Of a stretch of 64,000 nt of DNA, positions 1-10,311 are shown piece by piece (the first letter of the stretch is position 1; the number at the start of each line of letters is the position of its first letter). The notes beneath the pieces are model-generated. The model ran no database searches and was not told where the DNA came from. It saw only the letters and a list, made by a program, of their open reading frames with translations. A program made the translations under genes and the position numbers. The DNA comes from Paulinella micropora (Eukaryota > Cercozoa > Imbricatea > Euglyphida > Paulinellidae): positions 33,893 to 97,892 of the forward strand of contig WBZZ01006267.1 of assembly GCA_019918135.1 (NCBI GenBank), read 5' to 3'.

Positions 1-1629
1 CACCAGTGAGTTCGCCATCGACTAGCACTCGCGATGACGTTCTTCGGTAAAAACGCCGCAGAATGCGATAGAACTTGCCCTGTACCCCCATCTGGGTTAG
101 CCTCTGAAACAACCCGGCCCGCCAAACCGTAGGGAATGCCTTTCTCAGATCCACGAACAAAACGAAAGAACGGAGGCCAGCTTGTTGTCTAAGGCGCAGA
201 CGCTCCTTAAGGACAAAAATCTGGTCCCCCGTACTACGTTTTGGCCGGAACCCACCCTGCTCTGGGCGAAGCCTGCCCGGCTGATCGATGAAAGCCGTAA
301 GCCTCGCCGCCATAAGGGACAGATACATCTTACCCAGACAGCTCAGAATCGCGATGTCTCTCCAATTTTCCGGATCGGTTGGGTCGCCTCCTTTTGGGAT
401 GTTGACGATAATCGCTTTGCCCCAGTCGCTGGGGGTGTATTCGCACGATTTCAACCAGTTGAAGAAGCGCACCAGAAAGCTCACAATTCGCGTGCCTCCG
501 TACTTGAGCATCTCGTTCTTGATCTTATCCGGTGAGCACGCTTTGTGATTCTGGAGATTTTCCTGGCAGAGCTCCACTTCCTTCTCGGTGTAATCATAGT
601 CCAGCGGGCCCATCTCAGTCCGGATCTCCTCGGCTTGCGCCATGGCCTCGAATTGGTCGCGCAGGTTGTCGTTATACTGGAAGGTTTCGCGGGCCTTCCG
701 CTCGGGCTCAATCCGCGCTGCTTCCTCATCAAAACCGACTTCCTCTACACATGCATCCTCCAAAAACTGGTTTTCTTTGGGGACCACCATACGTCGGCGG
801 TATTCTTCCCATTCTTGTAGTTTTTCCCGGAGTGTGCATGCCAGAGTGCCATCGGGCTTCCGAACAGGAGCAGAAGCGTTCGACCGCCGAACCCCGCCCA
901 AACGCTTTGACAGCTTCCAGTACGTGGCCATGGTAGCGCTCCTGAAGTTGGCAGCGGTATCATTCTGGACCCGCTTCCACGCTTGCTCCTTCTTCTCCTT
1001 GCATAACCTTCTGACCGCCTTCCTCGCTTCTTTATATCTTTGCCAGGCCTCTCGGTTGGCCTCATTCCTTCGCCAGAGGCCGTATGCCTCTCTCCGTCGC
1101 GCAATCGCTTCCCTAAGACTCTCATCAAACCATGCATTAGTAAACCCTGGCCTAATCACCCGAACTCCCAAGACCTTCACGGCTGCGCCCGTGAAAGCTC
1201 GGACCACTAAGCTAGCGACCCTATCTACCTCCTGCTGAAGCTCATCCGGGTCCTCCACTGCTGATAGATCTGGGAGGCCATCTGGCAACAGCCCCGATAT
1301 ACCAGCTGCAAAGGTCTCGTCGTACTTCAACCTAAGCTTAGACAGCTCACTCTCCTTACCCTCAACTACCCTGCCTATCAAGCGCTCTGCCTTGAATGCT
1401 TTGTACCTCTTTACCTGCTTTTGGGGGGTGGCTGTCCCCCCCAGACCAGTTCCGCCCACACAGCTTTGTGGTCGGTATCAAGGTCTACCTCGTCGACGCC
1501 GAAGCTTGCCTCCTCCGCCAGCTCGGAAGAGACGCAGATGTAATCCAGTAGATGCCTTCGTCCACCTACATTTTCCTGCCTAGACCACCAATACTTGTCC
1601 CCCGTGGTTGCGAAAACCCACTGAGATTG
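1..1629 (-). pseudogene. non-LTR retrotransposon ORF, C-terminal endonuclease and N-terminal reverse transcriptase part, runs off window
   Basis: Read from 1629 down to 1 in one frame this strand is open for 543 codons and leaves the window without a stop. It starts with the end of an APE-type endonuclease, including LLDYICVSS and the catalytic-type TDHKAVW (about 1,460-1,450). A basic helical linker follows, then the reverse transcriptase fingers and palm, including PISKG-like NIPKGGDP, GFRPKRST and the motif A block LFVDLRKAFP near 130-170. The YxDD box must lie outside the window. The frame differs from that of the upstream 513-codon ORF, so a frameshift lies near 1,625. The family is a LINE with an APE endonuclease, which nicks the target and primes reverse transcription there. 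The clade cannot be fixed without the rest of the RT. Confidence 0.85.
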
Positions 1630-3107
1630 CGCAACCCCGTGGCAACAAGCATCGCAGCCAGCAACTCACCATTCTCACTCCTAACCCCTCTACCCCTCCC
1701 ATCTATCTCGCCAAAGAGGCCCACCACTCCCTCCTCCCGCGCTATTCTGGCGGGCCCCAGCTTAGCATTAGCATCACCAACCGTAACCACATGACCTTTG
1801 GTGGCGAAGTAGGAGACGGCCGCCTGCCACGCCTCATCGGCTGCAATAGATTCCTCTCGTTGATTTTCTTGGGGGAAGTAGCCGTTGCCGACGAACACAT
1901 CCGACGCCGTCGCGCTCCCAGACGACAGCCTCACCCACAATTGCTGTGGGTGTGGAACAGGCGCCTGTACAATGGTAGCGCACGGTGCCAGATAGTTGGC
2001 CACCAACGTCAAGACTCCCCCCAAGAGACGCGAGCCCGCACCAGTTGCAGCCGCTTTGCCGAGGACTGCGAAGCCGTCGACTTGGAGCTTCTCCACCTTC
2101 TGCGACGATAGGTTGTGCTCCTGGACTCCGACGATCACCCAGCCTCGCTCCTTGTAGTGCTCCGGCCATTCCCCAAAGCCTGGGCTATCCGCACCCACTT
2201 TGCCTTGCCAATTATGTGAGGCCACCCTCAGTGGGAAGCCTTTCACAAATTGGGAAGAACGAAGCTGATGCCGATGCCTGCGCTTCGGTTGAGCCCGCCT
2301 GGAGCCCTCCGCCACCCTCCACGGCCCATCCAGCACCCTCCGCCCCAGCTCCTCCAGCTCCCGCATCCCGCCCCACTCCGCCAAGGGAGATTCACCGCTT
2401 GAGGCTTCGCCCTGGGGCTCGTCGACTTCCACGTCGAGCACCCAGTAGCCAAATCCCTGCCTGCGAAGCTCCCTCTGCATCTCTACATACTGGGCACCCC
2501 CCCGTGCAGCCCGCTGCTTCTCTCTTTCCCGGAAAGTCCTACCCGTCGCAACGTGAACCTTTCCCGTGAAGAACTTACGCTCCCGCAGCAGCCGCACCAT
2601 CTTCTCCGCCTCCTCACAAGACGCACATTTAATCCGCAAATGTCGCCCACTACCTCTGCCCGCGAATTCCACCTCGACTTCCCCGAGACCGAGAATTCGG
2701 AGCTCTCGCGCCATGACCACTGTCTGAGAGACATGCGATAGCCCCCATACTATGCAACATCTCTTATCCAGCGCATTTCGTACCTTCCTCCGCCACCTCC
2801 TCGGTGGCGGTACCGCTTGCCACACGCCGTGACCAGACCTTTCCGGACGTGACTTCTCTTCCGAGGTTGGGGAGGGTGATCGAGATGCAGCAGGATTGCT
2901 GGCTCTACGTGATTCAGGTTGCCCGTCAGGTACGCGAGCACTCGACCACCCCACCCCGGCCGAGTAGCCATCGCCACCCGCAGGCGCACTCCCACGGGGA
3001 ACGTCTAAACCTGAAGGATTACCGCCTTGACCCATAGGGCCAGCACTAGCGGCCGCGCTCTTCGCATAAGAACCTGACATAAGTGGTATGGGACCCCGGT
3101 GCCGCAT
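1566..3107 (-). CDS. non-LTR retrotransposon ORF, N-terminal region and APE-like endonuclease
   Basis: This 513-codon ORF starts at an ATG at 3107. The first 130 residues are low-complexity and basic. An RRM-like or ORF1p-like stretch follows (RELRILGLGEVEVEF, then a charged helix around residues 130-220). The last 240 residues form an endonuclease/exonuclease/phosphatase fold: SHNWQGKVG (Asn of the active site), VGVQEHNL (catalytic Glu) and VTVGDANAKLG (Asp/Asn pair). The final residues GFSQPRGTSIGG are out of frame; the next frame gives the expected continuation YWWSRQENVGG, so the ORF end at 1566 is an artefact of a 1-nt lesion near 1,625. It forms one polyprotein with the RT segment downstream on the same strand. 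The copy is not functional as it stands. Confidence 0.8.
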   Translation of the reverse strand: MRHRGPIPLMSGSYAKSAAASAGPMGQGGNPSGLDVPRGSAPAGGDGYSAGVGWSSARVPDGQPESRRASNPAASRSPSPTSEEKSRPERSGHGVWQAVPPPRRWRRKVRNALDKRCCIVWGLSHVSQTVVMARELRILGLGEVEVEFAGRGSGRHLRIKCASCEEAEKMVRLLRERKFFTGKVHVATGRTFREREKQRAARGGAQYVEMQRELRRQGFGYWVLDVEVDEPQGEASSGESPLAEWGGMRELEELGRRVLDGPWRVAEGSRRAQPKRRHRHQLRSSQFVKGFPLRVASHNWQGKVGADSPGFGEWPEHYKERGWVIVGVQEHNLSSQKVEKLQVDGFAVLGKAAATGAGSRLLGGVLTLVANYLAPCATIVQAPVPHPQQLWVRLSSGSATASDVFVGNGYFPQENQREESIAADEAWQAAVSYFATKGHVVTVGDANAKLGPARIAREEGVVGLFGEIDGRGRGVRSENGELLAAMLVATGLRNLSGFSQPRGTSIGGLGRKM

Positions 3108-3533
<426 letters not shown>

Positions 3534-3781
3534 AGCGAGGCCGCCGTGGCTCGCCCGCAATCCAGCTGGGTGCACCTCGTCACAACCACTCATCGGCGTG
3601 AGCTCATAGCTGTGTGCGACATAGGTACAAGAGCAAGAGGAGAAACAGTGTGCCAGCGTGGATGTGTGGGTGAGGCAGTGCGGTGAGGCAAAGCAGCGAT
3701 GCCAGTCGAATCCCTGGAGACGGAACCTAGCATCAAAAACATCGTATAAGTCTACCCCAGGCCTCCATCCACCGAGTGGTG

Positions 3782-4170
3782 AGCTCGATAAAAGAAGACC
3801 CGAGTGGGGTTATTTAAAGCTCAACCCTTAAAAAAGCATAAACATGTACGCCGCCAGGAACCCAACAACAATAACATAGCAGCCAGGAACCCAACAACAA
3901 TAACATAGCAGCCAGGAACCCAACAACAATAACATAGCAGCCAGGAACCCAACAACAACAACATAGCAGCCAGGAACCCAACAACAATAACATAGCAGCC
4001 AGGAACCCAACAACAATAACATAGCTTCCGTAACCAGCCTTCAGGAACCCGCCTCAGTTACCCGCCCCCGTAACCAGGCCAGAGACGTGACGTACTATGC
4101 ATCATTGAGGTGTCGTGGCAAGCCACCCTGCGTCCGATAGAAGCTACAAAAGAGTCATATACCGAGAACA
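3782..4170 (-). repeat. second copy of the upstream segment of the non-LTR element, split by a minisatellite
   Basis: GGGGTTATTTAAAGCTCAAC near 3,808 and CACCCTGCGTCCGATA near 4,125 match the segments at 3,150 and 3,290. The minisatellite at 3,853-4,026 sits between the two halves. No coding potential was seen. Confidence 0.6.
3853..4026. repeat. minisatellite, six units of 29 bp
   Basis: Six head-to-tail copies of a 29-bp unit that begins GCCAGGAACCCAACAAC. They are nearly identical, with one T/C difference in the fourth unit and a last-base difference in the sixth. There are no spacers between units, so this is not a CRISPR array. Confidence 0.95.
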
Positions 4171-4570
4171 CTAAGTGACAGGCCCGGTCACATGCACCCA
4201 ACACGTCCCGACCCTCCGCCAGAGCATCCCCATGGCATCCGCAAAGTGAGCACGAGGGGTTCTGGGAGAGAGGGTGAGTCAGGAGCCCCGCGTCCAGGCA
4301 GTCGCTACTGTGGCAGTTGAGTGATTTCAAGGCTTGTGGAAATGTGTGGAGCCTGTCGCCTTCATTCCCACTCATACCGACAGTAGTTTAGTTAACCAAC
4401 CTGTCCAGTGACCCACTGAGCCCAACCCCCTCCCTCAGATAACCCCCACCCCCCGCACCCCGAGTGATACCAGAGGCCACCCAGAGCCAAGAGCCGTGAG
4501 CGTGGTGAGAGAGCTTCTCTCAGTAAAAGTTTCCGTCTCATGAATCAGTGGAGCACTGATTATGTACCCC

Positions 4571-4642
4571 TCATAACAAGCTGCCAACGGCCCCAACCCC
4601 GCCGTGTGGCGGTGACACCCAACCATGTATTGGTGCCCCCCA

Positions 4643-4705
<63 letters not shown>

Positions 4706-4755
4706 CCAACCCCGCCGTGTGGCGGTGACACCCAACCATGTATTGGTGCCCCCCA

Positions 4756-4801
<46 letters not shown>
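4571..4801. repeat. duplicated 50-bp unit, each copy ending in (AAT)n
   Basis: The segment CAACCCCGCCGTGTGGCGGT...GGTGCCCCCCAA occurs at about 4,594-4,645 and again at 4,707-4,757, each copy followed by an (AAT)n tract (about 4,646-4,705 and 4,758-4,801). Immediately downstream, GCCGCTGCCGTAA-CAATGTCAT is also duplicated. The pattern of unit plus AAT tail is the same as in the repeat mosaic that follows. Confidence 0.85.
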
Positions 4802-4802
<1 letters not shown>

Positions 4803-5312
4803 GCCTTGACACCGCTGCCGTAATCAATGTCATACTTTGCTTAGCCCTGACGCCGCTGCCGTAAACAATGTCATATTAATTCAGATGCGCGTGCGGTCAC
4901 TTGGAGGTTAGTGATGGTCACTTAGCATTTAAAAATTAGTGATAGTCACTATGAAGTTATGTGGTGGCAGGGGGGAGAGGCACCAGAAGAAGACTCAAGC
5001 GATGACGACGAGCCACTTGTGGCTCCTCGTCTTCGTGTTTCTTATTGTTCTTCTGCTGCTGCTGCTGCACAGCCTGCCTCACCACATCCCCCTCCTTCCC
5101 CTGCCAGCCTCTGCTCCACCCAAGTCCCCACTCCCCCCCCACCTGCAAGCACACACTCACCCCTCCCCACCACCAAACCCAACACACCCGAACCACCCAA
5201 TCACAACAAAGAGTGGCAGTCCCCCCTAGAAGTAACACGCTCGCCCAGCCCTGCGTGAACGGTAATAAACATACGGTGTAGTTGTTGTACATACTCAAAC
5301 TCATTTCAATGC

Positions 5313-5317
<5 letters not shown>
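4802..5317. other. intergenic stretch with two AGTG-N5-CACT palindromes
   Basis: There is no recognisable gene. AGTGATGGTCACT (near 4,910) and AGTGATAGTCACT (near 4,940) match the palindrome family that fills 9,226-11,735. A C-rich low-complexity stretch lies at 5,080-5,230. Confidence 0.6.
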
Positions 5318-5363
<46 letters not shown>

Positions 5364-5377
5364 TAAATAATAATAAT

Positions 5378-5599
5378 AGTGCTTCTCTGTCAATGGCTGA
5401 TGCATTTCTGCACATGCGCCTCCATCGTCTCACCCGTGAGAGGAGTACGAAGAATTGACGATAGGCTGTAATGACACCCCCGCAAGGGCAGTTCCAACAC
5501 TTCCAGACGGACCGGTATGTTCAATGAAAATACTGGTCCAGACGGACCGGTATGTTCAATGAAAATACTGGTGGCACCGACGGGAATCGAACTGGCGAC
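5378..5599 (-). mobile_element. tRNA-derived SINE copy 1, truncated in the tRNA part
   Basis: The body (AGTGCTTCTCTGTCAATGGC start) through the box B region GGGAATCGAACTGG is present; the box A half is missing and is replaced by an AAT tract. A 38-bp unit containing ACCGGTATGTTCAATG is present twice in tandem. Confidence 0.75.
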
Positions 5600-5602
5600 A
5601 TA

Positions 5603-5676
<74 letters not shown>

Positions 5677-5678
<2 letters not shown>

Positions 5679-6170
5679 TATCTGAGGCGTACTGATGCAG
5701 CTAATGGCATATCCTCAACGGACATAAGCCTCCAATACCCTTGTTCGAGGTCCTCCACCCCCCCCGTGTCAGTCTCTCGCCTGATGATCGGGGCCGCCGA
5801 TGGAGCTCCTGAGGGCAAGACTGCACTAAGCCGAGGTTATTCCGCAGTCCCAGCAACCTCTTGCAAGACGTCACCGAATGTGCAAGTGCATACACCAAGC
5901 GCGGTTGCTAGAGTTGCCTCGAAACCCCACCCATAACAATCTGGTGTCTGCTGGGTCCCGGGCTATCAACCAGCATATGCGGAGTTTAAGATCTTTTACG
6001 CGCGCAACGACCCTCCTCCCCAGCATCTACCACCAAAGGGTTATGAGTTGGCGTCACAGTTTAACGCCTTGAGGCCATTGGGCTGGAACTCTGTTTAGCA
6101 AGTGTGACTAGGTTTTTTCATCGGGATTTCCCTCAAATATGTCACAGTCAACACTCCAAGGCAGATTTAC
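5677..6170. repeat. repeat module B, copy 1
   Basis: A 494-bp unit beginning TATATCTGAGGCGTACTGAT and ending in CAACACTCCAAGG plus a short linker. It passes directly into a second copy without an AAT tract, so copies 1 and 2 form a tandem dimer. No family was recognised. Short ORFs on both strands recur in all copies, but none has a recognisable domain. Confidence 0.85.
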
Positions 6171-6650
6171 TATATCTGAGGCGTACTGATGCAGCTAATG
6201 GCATATCCTCAACGGACATAAGCCTCCAATACCCTTGTTCGAGGTCCTCCACCCCCCGTGTCAGTCTCTCGCCTGATGATCGGGGCCACCGATGGAGCTC
6301 CTGAGGGCAAGACTGCACTAAGCCGAGGTTATTCCGCAGTCCCAGCAACCTCTTGCAAGACGTCACCGAATGTGCAAGTGCATACACCAAGCGCGGTTGC
6401 TAGAGCTGCCTCGAAACCCCACCCATAACAATCTGGTGTCTGCTGGGTCCTGGGCTATCAACCAGCATATGCGGAGTTTAAGATCTTTTACGAGCGCAAC
6501 GACCCTCCTCCCCAGCATCTACCACCAAAGGGTTATGAGTTGGCGTCACAGTTTAACGCCTTGAGGCCATTGGGCTGGAACTCTGTTTAGCAAGTGTGAC
6601 TAGGTTTTTTCATCGGGATTTCCCTCAAATATGTCACAGTCAACACTCCA
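6171..6650. repeat. repeat module B, copy 2
   Basis: Nearly identical to copy 1 at 5,677-6,170, with a few substitutions and fewer C residues in the C run near 6,250. Its end is followed by an AAT tract. Confidence 0.85.
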
Positions 6651-6651
6651 A

Positions 6652-6696
<45 letters not shown>

Positions 6697-6697
<1 letters not shown>

Positions 6698-6963
6698 GTG
6701 CTTCTCTGTCAATGGCTGATGCATTTCTGCACATGCGCCTCCATCGTCTCACCCGTGAGGGGAGTACGAAGAATTGACGATAGGCTCTAATGACACCCCC
6801 GCAAGGGCAGTTCCAACACTTCCAGACGGACCGGTATGTTCAATGAAAATACTGGTCCAGACGGACCGGTATGTTCAATGAAAATACTGGTGGCACCGAC
6901 GGGAATCGAACTGGCGACAGGGCCCAGATGGTAGAACTTGACCACTGGGCTATCACGGTGTCC
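6697..6963 (-). mobile_element. tRNA-derived SINE copy 2, full length
   Basis: On the minus strand the element starts GGACACCGTGATAGCCCAGT. It carries box A (TAGCCCAGTGG) and box B (GTTCGATTCCC) separated by about 29 nt, as in RNA polymerase III promoters, then the tandem 38-bp unit, the body and a TTA-repeat tail. Box A and B identify a tRNA head; the cloverleaf itself has decayed, so the parent tRNA is uncertain. Confidence 0.85.
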
Positions 6964-7035
<72 letters not shown>

Positions 7036-7036
<1 letters not shown>

Positions 7037-7304
7037 GTGCTTCTCTGTCAATGGCTGATGCATTTCTGCACATGCGCCTCCATCGTCTCACCCGTGAGGG
7101 GAGTACGAAGAATTGACGATAAGCTTTAATGACACCCCCGCAAGGGCAGTTCCAACACTTCCAGACGGGCCGGTATGTTCAATGAAAATACTGGTCCAGA
7201 AATAGACAGGTATGTTCAATGAAAATACTGGTGGCACCGACGGGAATCGAACTGGCGACAGGGCCCAGATGGTAGAACTTGACCACTGGGCTATCACGGT
7301 GTCC
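7036..7304 (-). mobile_element. tRNA-derived SINE copy 3
   Basis: Full-length copy with the same head, tandem unit and body as the copy at 6,697-6,963. Its second tandem unit is diverged (CCAGAAATAGACAGG). AAT tracts lie on both sides. Confidence 0.85.
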
Positions 7305-7337
<33 letters not shown>

Positions 7338-7338
<1 letters not shown>

Positions 7339-7606
7339 GTGCTTCTCTGTCAATGGCTGATGCATTTCTGCACATGCGCCTCCATCGTCTCACCCGTGAG
7401 GGGAGTACGAAGAATTGACGATAAGCTCTAATGACACCCCCCCGCAAGGGCAGTTCCAACACTTCCAGACGGGCCGGTATGTTCAATGAAAATACTGGTC
7501 CAGACGGATCGGTATGTTCAATGAAAATACTGGTGGCACCGACGGGAATCGAACTGGCGACAGGGCCCAGATGGTAGAACTTGACCACTGGGCTATCACG
7601 GTGTCC
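7338..7606 (-). mobile_element. tRNA-derived SINE copy 4
   Basis: Full-length copy of the same SINE with both Pol III boxes, flanked by AAT tracts; the downstream tract (7,607-7,703) is the longest in the window. Confidence 0.85.
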
Positions 7607-7607
7607 A

Positions 7608-7703
<96 letters not shown>

Positions 7704-7704
<1 letters not shown>

Positions 7705-7862
7705 GTGCTTCTCTGTCAATGGCTGATGCATTTCTGCACATGCGCCTCCATCGTCTCACCCGTGAGGGGAGTACGAAGAATTGACGATAAGCTCTAATGA
7801 CACCCCCGCAAGGGCAGTTCCAACACTTCCAGACGGGCCGGTATGTTCAATGAAAATACTGG
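7704..7862 (-). mobile_element. tRNA-derived SINE copy 5, body only
   Basis: The body is present from AGTGCTTCTCTG to the first ACCGGTATG-type unit; the tRNA head is missing and an AAT tract follows. Confidence 0.75.
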
Positions 7863-7865
7863 CTC

Positions 7866-7917
<52 letters not shown>

Positions 7918-7918
<1 letters not shown>

Positions 7919-8093
7919 GTGTATCTCCTGCCAATTGCTGAGCCAAAAGGCCATGTGCATCCAGTCCTCCATTCCATAAGGAAAGTCTCCACACCAATCG
8001 GTGGAATAAAGGAAGTGACGGCATTGAACATTACTCTAGGAGCTTTATACCAATCAGCCCATGGAAAGGACCGATGGCCTATGTACTCCCTAA
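7918..8093. repeat. repeat module C, copy 1
   Basis: A 176-bp segment from AGTGTATCTCCTGCC to TGTACTCCCTAA with AAT tracts at both ends. It recurs at 8,660-8,834. The family is unknown; its size and AAT tail suggest a 5'-truncated retroposon. Confidence 0.8.
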
Positions 8094-8107
8094 ATAATAA
8101 TAATAAT

Positions 8108-8590
8108 ACTATATCTGAGGCGTACTGATGCAGCTAATGGCATATCCTCAACGGACATAAGCCTCCAATACCCTTGTTCGAGGTCCTCCACCCCCCCTTG
8201 TCAGTCTCTCGCCTGATGATCGGGGCCACCGATGGAGCTCCTGAGGGCAAGACTGCACTAAGCCGAGGTTATTCCGCAGTCCCAGCAACCTCTTGCAAGA
8301 CGTCACCGAATGTGCAAGTGCATACACCAAGCGCGGTTGCTAGAGCTGCCTCGAAACCCCACCCATAACAATCTGGTGTCTGCTGGGTCCTGGGCTATCA
8401 ACCAGCATATGCGGAGTTTAAGATCTTTTACGAGCGCAACGACCCTCCTCCCCAGCATCTACCACCAAAGGGTTATGAGTTGGCGTCACAGTTTAACGCC
8501 TTGAGGCCATTGGGCTGGAACTCTGTTTAGCAAGTGTGACTAGGTTTTTTCATCGGGATTTCCCTCAAATATGTCACAGTCAACACTCCA
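8108..8590. repeat. repeat module B, copy 3
   Basis: Third copy of the module seen at 5,677-6,650, almost identical to copy 2, here as a monomer between AAT tracts. Confidence 0.85.
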
Positions 8591-8659
<69 letters not shown>

Positions 8660-8660
<1 letters not shown>

Positions 8661-8834
8661 GTGTATCTCCTGCCAATTGCTGAGCCAAAAGGCCATGTGC
8701 ATCCAGTCCTCCATTCCATAAGGAAAGTCTCTACACCAATCGGTGGAATAAAGGAAGTGACTGCATAGAACATTACTCTAGGAGCTTTATACCAATCAGC
8801 CCATGGAAAGGACCGATGGCCTATGTACTCCCTA
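8660..8834. repeat. repeat module C, copy 2
   Basis: Nearly identical to 7,918-8,093, differing at a few positions such as CTGCATAGAA against CGGCATTGAA, again bounded by AAT tracts. Confidence 0.8.
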
Positions 8835-8857
8835 ATAATAATAATAATAATAATAAT

Positions 8858-9124
8858 AGTGCTTCTCTGTCAATGGCTGATGCATTTCTGCACATGCGCC
8901 TCCATCGTCTCACCCGTGAGGGGAGTACGAAGAATTGACGATAAGCTCTAGTGACACCCCAGCAAAGGCAGTTCCAACACTTCCAGACGGACCGGTATGT
9001 TCAATGAAAATACTGGTCCAGACGGACCGGTATGTTCAATGAAAATACTGGTGGCACCGACGGGAATCGAACTGGCGACAGGGCCCAGATGGTAGAACTT
9101 GACCACTGGGCTATCACGGTGTCC
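8858..9124 (-). mobile_element. tRNA-derived SINE copy 6
   Basis: Full-length copy with box A, box B, the tandem ACCGGTATG unit and the body. The AAT tract on its head side ends at the start of the palindrome array. Confidence 0.85.
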
Positions 9125-9196
<72 letters not shown>

Positions 9197-9225
9197 GATA
9201 ACAATAAAATTTGTAGCTGAATGCT

Positions 9226-9429
9226 AGTGATGATCACTAATATACTAGTGATGGTCACTGCTACAATAGTGATGGTCACTTATAGAGGTCAGTGATTGTC
9301 ACTTAGATATAAGTGATGGTCACTAATATACTAGTGATGGTCACTGCTAGGACAGTGATGATCACTAAAATATTAGTGTTCATCACTAACGGATAAGTGA
9401 TTGTTACTAAGTATGAATGACGATCAGTA
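9226..9429. repeat. array of ten AGTG-N5-CACT palindromes at 21-bp spacing
   Basis: Units start at 9,226, 9,247, 9,268, 9,291, 9,312, 9,333, 9,354, 9,375, 9,396 and about 9,416, i.e. 21 bp apart with one 23-bp step. Typical units are AGTGATGATCACT and AGTGATGGTCACT; the last ones are degraded. The sequence between the palindromes is not conserved, so it is the motif and its phase that repeat. A 21-bp step is two helical turns, which would place all sites on one face of the DNA; this is inference. Confidence 0.9.
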
Positions 9430-9439
9430 AGATCTCTCT

Positions 9440-9449
9440 ATCATATCTC

Positions 9450-9511
<62 letters not shown>
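9440..9511. repeat. (CT)n microsatellite
   Basis: A CT-repeat tract with two GTCTGT interruptions lies between the palindrome array and the ORF at 9.6 kb. Confidence 0.9.
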
Positions 9512-9605
9512 TTTGTGCTTTTTTCCAAATTAGGAAAACTCATCTCACGCCGCTAAAAATTGATGGAATAATATATGATAAGTATTTGGAAAGCGTCTAG
9601 CAATC

Positions 9606-10284
9606 TTGCAGAGAAAGACTAGAACAGTGGGCATTGACGAAAAACATTTAGTGACAGGTGCCACATCTTATCACACTGTATGTGCTTTACAAAATGCTTG
9701 CTGTGCTGCTAGTGCAAAAATACACTTTGCAGTCTGTACGGGGAGTCCACCCGGAGCTGCATATCGTCGTACTGGCAGCAGGCGGCGAGTTCGAATACAG
9801 GGATCCAGGACTGTGCGCTTTTGGCTTTGAAAATGAATTCCTCAGTGAAGATCATGTGATAGTCCAGATGTACCAGTACAGCAGGTGGCCCATGCAGAAC
9901 GGGCAAAAATTGAAGGGTGTTCGGCTCTTTGACAAAAAAGCTAGGGATAACAATTTATGTGGAGAAGTGGTTTATGGTTGGCCTGGCTGGGACAAACACA
10001 CGAAGCCACAATATTTGAAAATGACCAAGCAACAGCTTCAAGACTTTGTACTGGCAGTATCTGCAACTGCAAGGCCATGCAAAGTCAGTAATCCAAAGGA
10101 AAGAATGCAGACGGTCGCAACGCAACGTGCCAAGCACCCGAAGAGTGATACTAGTACTAAAAAACCTAATTATATGTACGTTGACAGAGTAAGTGAGGAA
10201 GAGAATGTAGCAACAGTTGTAACAGGAAGGAAACGAAGCGGCAAGCCAAGTAAAAAGCGGGCGGAAATGATCGCCAGGAAATGA
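9606..10284 (+). pseudogene. unrecognised ORF with basic C terminus, flanked by palindrome arrays
   Basis: Coding-like sequence starts in one frame (9,606 to about 9,760, containing TVGIDEKHLVTGATSYHTV) and continues in another to 10,284, suggesting a frameshift near 9,750. TCTTGCAG at 9,602-9,609 could be a 3' splice site, so it may be the last exon of a longer gene. In the second frame the first ATG is at 9,691. The C terminus is lysine/arginine-rich (GRKRSGKPSKKRAEMIARK), as in a nucleic-acid-binding or nuclear protein. I recognise no family. Palindrome arrays on both sides suggest they belong to the same element, but that is inference. Confidence 0.45.
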
Positions 10285-10311
10285 TCGCCAGGACAGGTTG
10301 ACAGGTTCCTT

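Larger units (their letters stand above)
5318..9194. repeat. series of (AAT)n microsatellites that punctuate the repeat mosaic
   Basis: Pure or nearly pure AAT tracts lie at about 5,318-5,377, 5,600-5,676, 6,651-6,696, 6,964-7,035, 7,305-7,337, 7,607-7,703, 7,866-7,917, 8,591-8,659, 8,835-8,857 and 9,125-9,194. Each sits at a boundary of a repeat module, so most modules are separated only by AAT. This fits retroposons ending in (TTA)n tails on the minus strand, followed by expansion and insertion into one another's tails. Long Asn, Ile and Leu runs in conceptual translations of this region are artefacts of these tracts. Confidence 0.9.

Noticed and set aside
3853..4026. Regular direct repeats as a possible CRISPR array
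   Set aside because: The 29-bp units are contiguous, with no spacers, in a eukaryotic transposon context; this is a minisatellite.
4571..9220. Open frames with long Asn, Ile, Leu or Tyr runs
   Set aside because: They are translations of (AAT)n tracts and of repeat modules; the same frames recur with every repeat copy.
9226..9429. Phased palindromes as a CRISPR array
   Set aside because: The repeats are 13-bp palindromes with 8-bp gaps and no associated cas gene; the geometry does not fit.
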